From assembly GCA_030142905.1 (NCBI GenBank), contig JASJOG010000115.1:997001-1061000 (forward strand): a stretch of DNA of 64,000 bases, written 5' to 3'. Source of the stretch: Heliopora coerulea. Lineage: Eukaryota; Cnidaria; Anthozoa; Scleralcyonacea; Helioporidae. Made by a program: the position numbers and the translations under genes. Within the stretch, counting starts at the first letter, position 1, and every line of letters begins with the position of its first letter. Under the pieces are notes generated by a model. That model worked only from the letters and a program-made list of their open reading frames with translations, was not told the DNA's origin and did not search any database. Positions 49,401-58,601 of the stretch are shown piece by piece.

Positions 49401-52400
49401 AACCACACAAATCACTGCAAAACTAGTTTCTATGATATAAACTTTCATATTCTGCACTTATTTCGAAAGTTGGAAATTGGTCGAAAAATCGTCAAAAACC
49501 AAAGGTTAACTCCTTTACATTTTGGCCAAATTTTTCCACCTCAAATTTTCATCGTAATTTCCCTCAAAAACCACTCCAATCACTGCAAAACTAGTTTCTA
49601 TGATATAAACTTTCATATTCTGCACTTATTTCAAAAGTTGGGAATTGGTCGAAAAATCGTCAAAAACCAAAGGTTAACCCCTTTACTTTTTGGTCAAATT
49701 TTTCCACCTCAAATTTTCAACGTAATTTCGCTCAAAAACCACTCAAATCACTGCAAAACTAGTTTCTATGCAATAAACTTTCATATTCTGCACTTATTTC
49801 GAAAGTTGGAAATTGGTCGAAAAATCGCAAAAAACCAAAGGTTAACCCTTTACATTTTGGCCAAATTTTTCCCCCTCAAATTTTCAACGTAATTTCGCTC
49901 AAAAACCACTCAAATCACCGCAAAACTAGTTTCTATGATAAAAACTTTCATATTCTGCACTTATCTCGAAAGTTGGAAATTGATCGAAAAATCGTCAAAA
50001 ACCAAAGGTTAACCCCTTTGCATTTTGGTCAAATTTTTCCACCTAAAATTTTCATCGTAATTTCCCTCAAAAACCACTCCAATCACTGCAAAACTAGTTT
50101 CTATGATATAAACTTTCATATTCTGCACTTATCTCGAAAGTTGGAAATTGATCGAAAAATCGTCAAAAACCAAAGGTTAACCCCTTTACATTTTGGCCAA
50201 ATTTTTCCACCTCAAATTTTCAACGTAATTTCGCTTAAAAACCATTCAAATCACCGCAAAACTAGTTTCTATGATAAAAACTTTCATATTCTGCACTTAT
50301 TTCGAAAGTTGGAAATTGATCGAAAAATCGTCAAAAACCAAAGGTTAACCCCTTTACTTTTTGTTCAAATTTTTCCACCTAAAATTTTCAACGTAATTTC
50401 GCTCAAAAACCACTCAAATCACCGCAAAACTAGTTTCTATGATAAAAACTTTCATATTCTGCACTTATCTCGAAAGTTGGAAATTGATCGAAAAATCGTC
50501 AAAAACCAAAGGTTAACCCCTTTGCATTTTGGTCAAATTTTTCCACCTAAAATTTTCATCGTAATTTCCCTCAAAAACCACTCCAATCACTGCAAAACTA
50601 GTTTCTATGATATAAACTTTCATATTCTGCACTTATTTCAAAAGTTGGGAATTGGTCGAAAAATCGTCAAAAACCAAAGGTTAACCCCTTTACTTTTTGG
50701 TCAAATTTTTCCACCTCAAATTTTCAACGTAATTTCGCTCAAAAACCACTCAAATCACTGCAAAACTAGTTTCTATGCAATAAACTTTCATATTCTGCAC
50801 TTATTTCGAAAGTTGGAAATTGGTCGAAAAATCGCAAAAAACCAAAGGTTAACCCTTTACATTTTGGCCAAATTTTTCCCCCTCAAATTTTCAACGTAAT
50901 TTCGCTCAAAAACCACTCAAATCACCGCAAAACTAGTTTCTATGATAAAAACTTTCATATTCTGCACTTATCTCGAAAGTTGGAAATTGATCGAAAAATC
51001 GTCAAAAACCAAAGGTTAACCCCTTTGCATTTTGGTCAAATTTTTCCACCTAAAATTTTCATCGTAATTTCCCTCAAAAACCACTCCAATCACTGCAAAA
51101 CTAGTTTCTATGATATAAACTTTCATATTCTGCACTTATCTCGAAAGTTGGAAATTGATCGAAAAATCGTCAAAAACCAAAGGTTAACCCCTTTACATTT
51201 TGGCCAAATTTTTCCACCTCAAATTTTCAACGTAATTTCGCTTAAAAACCATTCAAATCACCGCAAAACTAGTTTCTATGATAAAAACTTTCATATTCTG
51301 CACTTATTTCGAAAGTTGGAAATTGATCGAAAAATCGCAAAAAACCAAAGGTTAACCCCTTTACTTTTTGGTCAAATTTTTCCACCTCAAATTTTCAACG
51401 TAATTTCGCTCAAAAACCACACAAATCACTGCAAAACTAGTTTCTATGATATAAACTTTCATATTCTGCACTTATTTCGAAAGTTGGAAATTGGTCGAAA
51501 AATCGTCAAAAACCAAAGGTTAACCCCTTTACATTTTGGCCAAATTTTTCCACCTCAAATTTTCAACGTAATTTCGCTCAAAAACCACTCAAATCACCGC
51601 AAAACTAGTTTCTATGATAAAAACTTTCATATTCTGCACTTATCTCGAAAGTTGGAAATTGATCGAAAAATCGTCAAAAACCAAAGGTTAACCCCTTTAC
51701 TTTTTGGTCAAATTTTTCCACCTAAAATTTTCAACGTAATTTCGCTCAAAAACCACTCCAATCACTGCAAAACTAGTTTCTATGATATAAACTTTCATAT
51801 TCTGCACTTATTTCAAAAGTTGGGAATTGGTCGAAAAATCGTCAAAAACCAAAGGTTAACCCCTTTACTTTTTGGTCAAATTTTTCCACCTCAAATTTTC
51901 AACGTAATTTCGCTTAAAAAACCACTCAAATCACTGCAAAACTAGTTTCTATGATATAAACTTTCATATTCTGCACTTATTTCGAAAGTTGGAAATTGGT
52001 CGAAAAATCGTTAAAAACCAAAGGTTAACCCCTTTACTTTTTGGTCAAATTTTTCCACCTCAAATTTTCAACGTAATTTCCCTCAAAAACCACTCAAATC
52101 ACTGCAAAACTAGTTTCTATGCAATAAACTTTCATATTCTGCACTTATTTCGAAAGTTGGAAATTGATCGAAAAATCGCAAAAAACCAAAGGTTAACCCC
52201 TTTACTTTTTGGTCAAATTTTTCGACCTCAAATTTTCAACGTAATTTCCCTCAAAAACCACTCAAATCACTGCAAAACTAGTTTCTATGATATAAACTTT
52301 CATATTCTGCACTTATTTCGAAAGTTGGAAATTGGTCGAAAAATCGTCAAAAACCAAAGGTTAACCCCTTTACTTTTTGGTCAAATTTTTCCACCTCAAA

Positions 52401-52760
52401 TTTTCAACGTAATTTCCCTCAAAAACCACTCAAATCACTGCAAAACTAGTTTCTATGCAATAAACTTTCATATTCTGCACTTATTTCGAAAGTTGGAAAT
52501 TGATCGAAAAATCGAAAAAAACCAAAGGTTAACCCGTTTAAATTTTGGTCAAATTTTTCCACCTCAAATTTTCAACGTAATTTCCCTCAAAAACCACTCA
52601 AATCACTGCAAAACTAGTTTCTATGCAATAAACTTTCATATTCTGCCCATATTTCGAAAGTTGGAAATTGGTCGAAAAATCGTTAAAAACCATGGGTTAA
52701 CCCCTTTACTTTTTAGTGAAATTTTCGATCTGAAAATTCTCTATAAATTTTAACCTAAAA
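34475..52760. repeat. 18-kb satellite array, ~168-bp monomer, with higher-order repeats
   Basis: About 109 head-to-tail monomers, each with landmarks in the same order: CGAAAGTTGGAAATTGGTCG, CCAAAGGTTAACCCCTTTAC, TTTTTGGTCAAATTTTTCC, TTTTCAACGTAATTTC, CACTCAAATCACTGCAAAAC and CATATTCTGCACTTAT. Monomer variants differ at recurring sites (GATATAAA or GCAATAAA; TTTCGAAAG or CTCGAAAG). These variants repeat in blocks: features at 37023, 37864 and 45937 recur 2,692 bp later, and those at 37023, 39715 and 41899 recur 8,073-8,074 bp later. A block of six monomers (about 1,007 bp) is also repeated at 49973 and 50980. Open frames of up to 657 codons in the plus strand arise because 168 = 3 x 56; they restart wherever indels occur and are not evidence of a gene. 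Confidence 0.97.
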
Positions 52761-53190
52761 CGACTGGAAGCGACGCCAAACTAAATGATTTCTCCTAAAC
52801 TCTCATATTTTAAGCAAATTTTTCGAATTGGAAGACTGATTGAAAACAAGGGTTATAATCACTCATATAAGTCTAAAAGTAACTCAGCTAATATACCATT
52901 ATCTCACCTTTTTGGTATACTTTAAATATGGTCGAAAACCGTCAAAATCCATAGGTTTCCCCCTTTACTTTTTGGTCAAATTTTCGACGTCAAAAACGTA
53001 TTGAAAACTAGTCTTAAAATCGCTCATATCGATCCAAAATTAACTCATTTCGGCTAATCTAGCATATTTTAACATTGTTCAGATACTTTGAAAAGCGTCG
53101 GAAAATCGCCAAAATCCATGGGTTAACCCCTTTACTTTTTGGTGAAATTTTTCGATCTCGATAACGTATTGAAAACTAGGCCCCAAATTC
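52761..53190. repeat. Decayed right-edge monomers of the satellite
   Basis: Two to three strongly diverged monomers, each keeping TTTACTTTTTGGTCAAATTTT or TTTACTTTTTGGTGAAATTT and a GTCGAAAA-type word. Divergence increases away from the core, the usual pattern at satellite edges. Confidence 0.75.
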
Positions 53191-55161
53191 CTTTGGGAAT
53201 TTTCCGTTAAATAAGTTAAACTGGAATTCAGTGGGAACCGTTTCTTTAATTTCTCTTCTTTTTGTTTTAATATTTTATTTCACTTTTAGAATTAAATATT
53301 ATTTTCAAGAGAATACATTTCCACCCCATTGTACTCCCCTGTAGATACATCCTGACCGAGTGAAAGAATGACTTAATCTACTACTCATGCATGATTGAAA
53401 AAAACTTTTTTTTCCTCGTTTTTTGCCCTCTCTTTTTCCTCTCGCTTCCATGCCACCTTCCCCCATTTCATCCTTCATCCCTACCTGTTTCACCTTTGAC
53501 CTTTCAGCTTCCCCGTACGGGAAATACTGGCCTGAAGATTTCGAGGCACACCGAGCGACGAAGGAGCGAGTGCGTGCCTAAGACTGAAGCAAATACTTCC
53601 TCTACAGACCGAGAAAACAAGGTTAATAAGGAATTTATTATATGGCTCTCTGTTGTTTTTCCTTCTAGTTTTTTTACAAGGTTTTTCGTAGTCAGATGTT
53701 GCCGTTTACCTTAATTACTTGTTCATCTAGCTTCTTGTTTCAACCACTTAATATTTGAAATAGATTATCTTCACATCTTATCATTCGCAATTTTTCGTGG
53801 TAGATGCTTAACTCTTAAATTTTATTAAAATCAGTTCAAACATTTTCCCGCCAAACTTACCGGTCGGTCCAATATCGGAAAATATCAGACCATTAAGCAA
53901 CGTATCAGCGTGAGACGTTTTGCTAACGGACCGAAAAACCACCTTAGCCATACCATAAACTACAGTATTAACTTTTCTTAACGGAACTGGTAGGTCTCCT
54001 GTACGTGAGTAAAATCATTTGGCATCGGTAAAATGCTAAGAGCGTACCGTCACGTGGAAACAGGCCAATGGGATTTTCTCAATCATCCCGCGGAATAGTT
54101 TTCCAAAAATGTATTTTATTAATTCCTTTATTTTCAATGTGACACTTCGGGATTTCATTCTAGTTAATGCCAAACGATTTTGTTCAGCAACGACAACAAA
54201 TTAAAGTTTCACTGAGTACAATTTGAACTAACGTGTCAATGAAAATGAAAACGATACTAGCAAGTTAAAAAAAACAACATAAAGTAGGGATTAGAATCAT
54301 TTGTCTTTTAAGCAAGTAGGCTCAGAACAGAGTTTGCCTTATCACCTAATGTGAAATTGATCATAAAAACAGCAAAACTAATAGTCGAAGTCGAAAAATT
54401 TCGACATTTGCACTGCTCAATAGGTAAATCAAGAAATTTTTTCTTTATGTGACTCTAAGGATTATTCTGAAATGGATCGTAGCAGTTACTGAATTTTCCA
54501 TTCTTTCCTATTGCAGAATTAATTACTTGCCTATCAGACGTTTCAGAACAAAGTATTTCGAGTTCACAATGTTCACAGTTGTGTTCGCTTTGAAATCCAG
54601 GAAATTCAAAAGATTTTTTTTCACCAATTCAACAGATCAGATTTCACAAATACAAAATAAGATTCCAAAAAATGTCATTCTTAACATGTGAAGAAACTAC
54701 TCGGTAATATTTCGACTCTATTTTAGGATGAATACAAATTGTTCTGAATACGTCACTCAGGCTGTTTTAACGTATTCAGGACGATGGTAGCTCTGGAAGC
54801 GGTCAAAGTTGTTGGTTGAGTTTGACTTCAACGCATTCAGCTGATGCGTGGTTTCTTTTAAATGATAAAATTCAGATAGCCTCATCACCACCGTCACCGT
54901 CCTAGCGTCCTAGCTTCGTCTCCGACGAAGGACCTTCCCTCGAAATGTCAGTTTCCCTCTTGTATATATTTTTTGGCAGTGCACAACCCAGTGGCTGTTT
55001 CCATTCTTCTCATCTCATCTCATCTCTCCTAACATTAAAAACCTTGTCTTCAGTAACAGAATCCTTCACGTTTGTAAATCTAATACGAATCGATTACTTA
55101 AAGCCCTTTTAATTGAACTCCACAGGCCTGAGTTGAACAGTGGTATGAAGACTTGCAAATG

Positions 55162-55166
<5 letters not shown>
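53191..55166. other. Intergenic, no gene seen
   Basis: No exon or RNA gene recognised. Short frames (53391-53714, 54449-54691) are low-complexity or unrecognised. Confidence 0.4.

Positions 55167-55199
<33 letters not shown>
55167..55199. repeat. (TA)n microsatellite at LINE 3' end
   Basis: AT dinucleotide run directly downstream (minus sense) of the LINE fragment stop codon. Some LINE families end in short microsatellites, so it may be the element tail. Confidence 0.7.
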
Positions 55200-55201
<2 letters not shown>

Positions 55202-55204
55202 ACA

Positions 55205-55500
55205 ACAGTTGTTTTATGGCCATTTTCCCTGCTTACGCAGGGGTTGGCTGGCAGCTCTACACAGCACCTTCCTCCACCTCTCCGTATCCTTCACATCTTC
55301 CCTTTTCAACCTGCACTCTCTCATGTCCCTTTCCACCATCTGGCTCCATGTCATCGTCGGCCTTTCCCGTCTTCGCTTATCTTCCACCTCAAACAACATC
55401 TTTTTCACCCGATCATTATCATCCTTCCGCAGCACATGTCCCAATCATCTTAACCTATTCCATTTCATGGTGTCAGACACTGACTTAATCCCCATTCTTT
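55205..55500 (-). pseudogene. LINE reverse-transcriptase C-terminal fragment
   Basis: Minus-strand frame GIKSVSDTMKWNRLR, stop, LGHVLRKDDNDRVKKMLF, then RRRERPTMTWSQMVERDM and KREDVKDTERWRKVL. This is the familiar C-terminal tail of non-LTR retrotransposon polyproteins (LRW.GHV...RP..TW...V..D). The expected tryptophan in LRWLGHV is a TGA stop, so the copy is dead. The RT core and endonuclease are missing, as in a 5'-truncated insertion. The clade is not resolved. Confidence 0.75.
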
Positions 55501-55784
55501 CCCTAAGGTAGTGGGTTGTAATTGCAAGTTTACTACTTCAGGGATTGTCAACTGTGCCTACGCAAGACCCGAGTTCAACTGGCTCCGGTTGATAGCACTC
55601 GGTATGGGCCCCTACTCAGGGTGATGAGTTGCCTGCTGCCTTGTTGGTAATGCCTTTTTAGGCAAAGGCTAAGGGTCCTCCCCTGACAGAAAAGGCTGGC
55701 ACCAGGATGGGTATCCAGCCATAAAAATCTCAAGCCTCAAAAGCACTCAATATGGCAGTCAAGAAACTATATATATACAAGCTC

Positions 55785-55838
55785 GTTCCGAGCTGCACTG
55801 ATGAGCTGTAGTACAGCGAAACGTACGTCTGCAGATTG

Positions 55839-55841
<3 letters not shown>
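55785..55841 (+). ncRNA. Type I hammerhead ribozyme
   Basis: All core elements are present in order. Stem I strand CTGCA is at 55793-55797 and core CTGATGA at 55798-55804. Stem II is GCTGT/ACAGC with loop AGT (55805-55817). GAAA is at 55818-55821, stem III is the self-complementary CGTACG, the cleavage site follows TC (55829), and the stem I strand TGCAG is at 55830-55834. A further outer helix GTTC/GAAC (55785-55788, 55838-55841) lies beyond an internal loop, as in natural retroelement hammerheads. Stem III has no loop, so a dimeric active form is likely. Flanking (TA)n tracts suggest it belongs to a retroelement repeat. Confidence 0.88.
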
Positions 55842-55900
<59 letters not shown>

Positions 55901-55910
55901 TACATATATA
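55842..55910. repeat. (TA)n/(CA)n microsatellite
   Basis: About 50 bp of AT dinucleotides followed by a short ACACACAC and ATACATAT stretch, directly 3' of the hammerhead. Confidence 0.9.
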
Positions 55911-56021
55911 CAAAACTATCAAGAGCCCACTCAACATAAAGTTAAAAATCATATATCACCAAAGTAAACTTTATTAATATTAAAAACTTATATATTTATA
56001 TAATTATATATGTATATATTT

Positions 56022-56208
56022 AGGTCAAAGTTGTGTTGACAACAAAAGATATCAGTATTTATGAAAATCATAAAACCACTAAGTTTTGTCCAAATGACTT
56101 TTTATTTCATGCTTAATTTAGACATTAAAAGTCATTTAGACAAAATTGAGTGGTTTCATGATTTTCATAAATACTGATATCTTTTTGTTGTCAACACAAC
56201 TTTTACCT
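56022..56208. mobile_element. Foldback MITE, ~187 bp
   Basis: Arms of about 80 bp, AGGTCAAAGTTGTGTTGACA... and ...TGTCAACACAACTTTTACCT, stay inverted through GATATCAGTATTTATGAAAA and on to AAAAGTCATTTAGACAAAA at the centre. It is non-coding, with few mismatches, so relatively recent. Confidence 0.82.
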
Positions 56209-56247
56209 ATAGATCTACTTGTGTTGAACCATATATATATACATATA

Positions 56248-56380
56248 TGATGAAAAGTTTGTTCTCAAGCTTTATCTCAGACAATTTCTGAGCTCCCCAA
56301 CGGGAATCGAACCCGTGTCTCCCGATTGCCGGTACGGTTGTTTTACCAGAGATAAAGCTTGAGAACAAACTTTTCATCAT
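56248..56380. mobile_element. 133-bp element with perfect 32-bp inverted ends and tRNA-like core
   Basis: 56248-56279 and 56349-56380 are exact reverse complements (beginning ATGATGAAAAGTTTGTTCTC). The interior contains a tRNA-derived remnant on the minus strand with an intact B box GGTTCGATTCC (56303-56313) but no A box or full cloverleaf. Confidence 0.8.
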
Positions 56381-56429
56381 AAATATATCCAAGCTTACAA
56401 ACATCTACACTCAGTAAGATGAAATTTAC

Positions 56430-56480
56430 ATATACATACATATATATATATATATATGTATATATATGTATATATTTATA
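56430..56480. repeat. TA/TATG microsatellite
   Basis: TATACATACATATATAT tract grading into TATATATGTA units. Confidence 0.85.
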
Positions 56481-58352
56481 AAATTCATTAAAAATTCATG
56501 AGGAAAACCAAAAGAAGATCATAAGCATGTCAGATCTATATATGTGATAAAGATACATGTGCCTTTCTATGCGAAGAAGTTCAATTTTTTCAGTTTATGA
56601 ATGATAAATTTCCTAACTTTCTTCACAAAGTAGCAAATTAAGAGGTGAATTTCATAAGACATTTAAAAAACTTGCAGTTCATGCTTTATTGGGTCTAAAA
56701 CACTTGGCTATCGCCTCATGTTTTAAATCCCGATAAAGCACTCCTGCTTGGTTTTTAAATATTACACACACACACACACACACATATTGCTCAGCAAGCC
56801 TTGTAATTTATTTGGTTCAATAAAGACCTTGAAATTGAGTCAGAATACTAACATATAGCTTCTTGTCCATTCTTGTTTACTTGAATCAAAAGTTAAGAAT
56901 GACAATTTTTTGGAACCTGCTTTATTTTGTATTTGCTCAAACTGTCGGCTATTATGGATTTCACAAAGTAACTTTGACTCAGCAAAAGCTTCAGATTTAA
57001 ATGCTTTGCAAAGTGTTTACAAGAATCTTATTCTGGCAGAAATCTGTCCATTTCATTAAGCAAAGAAAAACATTTGTGGGTCAAAAGGTAATATGATTGC
57101 AATAAATATAATTCCCATGAGCACTGCATGTCTAATTGCATGTATGTGTTGCTGTTGTTACAATTAATTCCTCTTGGCCTTTGAAACCAAAGTGTACAAT
57201 AAAAGCTTAATATAAAAACAAAATTGTAATTTCATATTCTACATAATATGTTCATATTACTGAATGTCTAATTTGATACTAATCTCCTACTTTGATCACC
57301 ATTATATGAGGAAGGCTCTTTTCTGTTTGATCTACTTTCCAATGTATGTCAAAATCCTAAAGTGAGAAAGATTACTGATTCAAAAAACTAATTTTTATAG
57401 TTACCAGTATTACTACTCTCTCATGATACACCCAAAATTCATTGTTTCAACAGAAATATTATTTTCATTGTTGGTGTTGCGATTTTGTTGCTAAAAAATT
57501 GTAAACTACTTTAGAAAGAGTAAATCAAACTGGAATGTAGATTGCTATGTTCCAGGCTTAATACTAAATTTTTAATAAAAACTTCAGTCCAAAACTGCTG
57601 CTATGGTTTGCAATTTGTTAGCATTAAGTGGTTACTGGCAAGCTAAAACCCCTCTTTTCCACCCAATTTTTTGATTGCAAGAAAAGGTGCATGTATACTG
57701 TAAATATAAGTAAGAATATTAAAGCCCAGCAAAAGACTTGTACAAGAGGCATAATAAGAAAACTTTATTGAGATCTAACATTTCATAATCTCAATAAAAT
57801 TGTCACTTGGACATTTTTGCACTTATTCATTGGTCATGGCTGGAAGGTATACCTGGGGAGAATTAGGATCAGAGTTCCCTAGGTTGATATTTATGCTTGG
57901 TTGGGGTTGGTGTCCATTTGGACCTTCAGATTAGATCTACCTACCTACCTACATCTACCTGTCTATATATATAATATGCAGGCCCCAAGTGGAGACCAAT
58001 CCCAACCTGAAGTTTAAATATCAACCCAAGGCCTACACATTCATACATTTTGACAAACACAAATAAATAAAGATTTGCCATTATGCTGGCTGAAGATTGA
58101 TCAACAGGTTCACTCAGTGGCTGACTCAGGTCACAAATTTTGAAAATTTTCATGTACAGTACTCCAACATGTTCCCAAGAAGGAACAATTTTGCACACAG
58201 TTTGTTCCAATATACATGTACATAATATAAATACAGGGCATATTTGTATATCATTCATGCACACAACAGACAAGAGGTAAATAAACACTGGCAAAAATTA
58301 CACATCAATGTCAATATGTAAGGCAAACCAGAATGAAGACATCACTAGTACT
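56481..58352. other. Intergenic, no gene seen
   Basis: Contains an (AC)n run at about 56763-56783 and a short CTAC repeat near 57940-57950. The minus frame at 57941-58294 is unrecognised. Confidence 0.35.
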
Positions 58353-58589
58353 AAAGTAAATGGTTTGAACCTGGGAGAATCGTAACATTTTTGAGGAAGT
58401 TGATTGTCCAGGTTAGTGTAGTCTTAAGACTGTTGGTTGAAGTGACTGATGTTTCGACAGCCTTAGCGGCGGTCATCTTCAGAGTCAAGAAGATGACTGC
58501 CGCTAAGGCTGTCGAAACATCAGTCACTTCAACCAACAGTCTTTCTCAAGACTACACTAACCTGGATGATCAACTTCCTCAACCATGTC
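58353..58589. mobile_element. Inverted-dimer retroposon (family copy 2), 237 bp
   Basis: It is bounded by a 12-bp duplication ATCACTAGTACT (58341-58352, 58590-58601). It has the same AAAGTAAATGGTTTGAACC start and CATGTC end as copy 1. The two arms meet almost directly (CTTCAGAGTCAAGAAGATGA), so it lacks the internal region. On the minus strand the hammerhead-like core is complete (TGACT, CTGAAGA, GACCGCC/GGCTGTC, GAAAC); on the plus strand it is mutated. Confidence 0.87.
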
Positions 58590-58601
58590 ATCACTAGTAC
58601 T

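Noticed and set aside
34475..52760. CENP-B box in the satellite (TTTCGAAAGTTGGAAATTGG)
   Set aside because: It shares TTCG and TTGGAA words but the essential CGGG part and spacing are missing.
55767..55952. Minus frame across the hammerhead and (TA)n
   Set aside because: It is mostly Tyr-Ile repeats from the microsatellite and antisense of the ribozyme.
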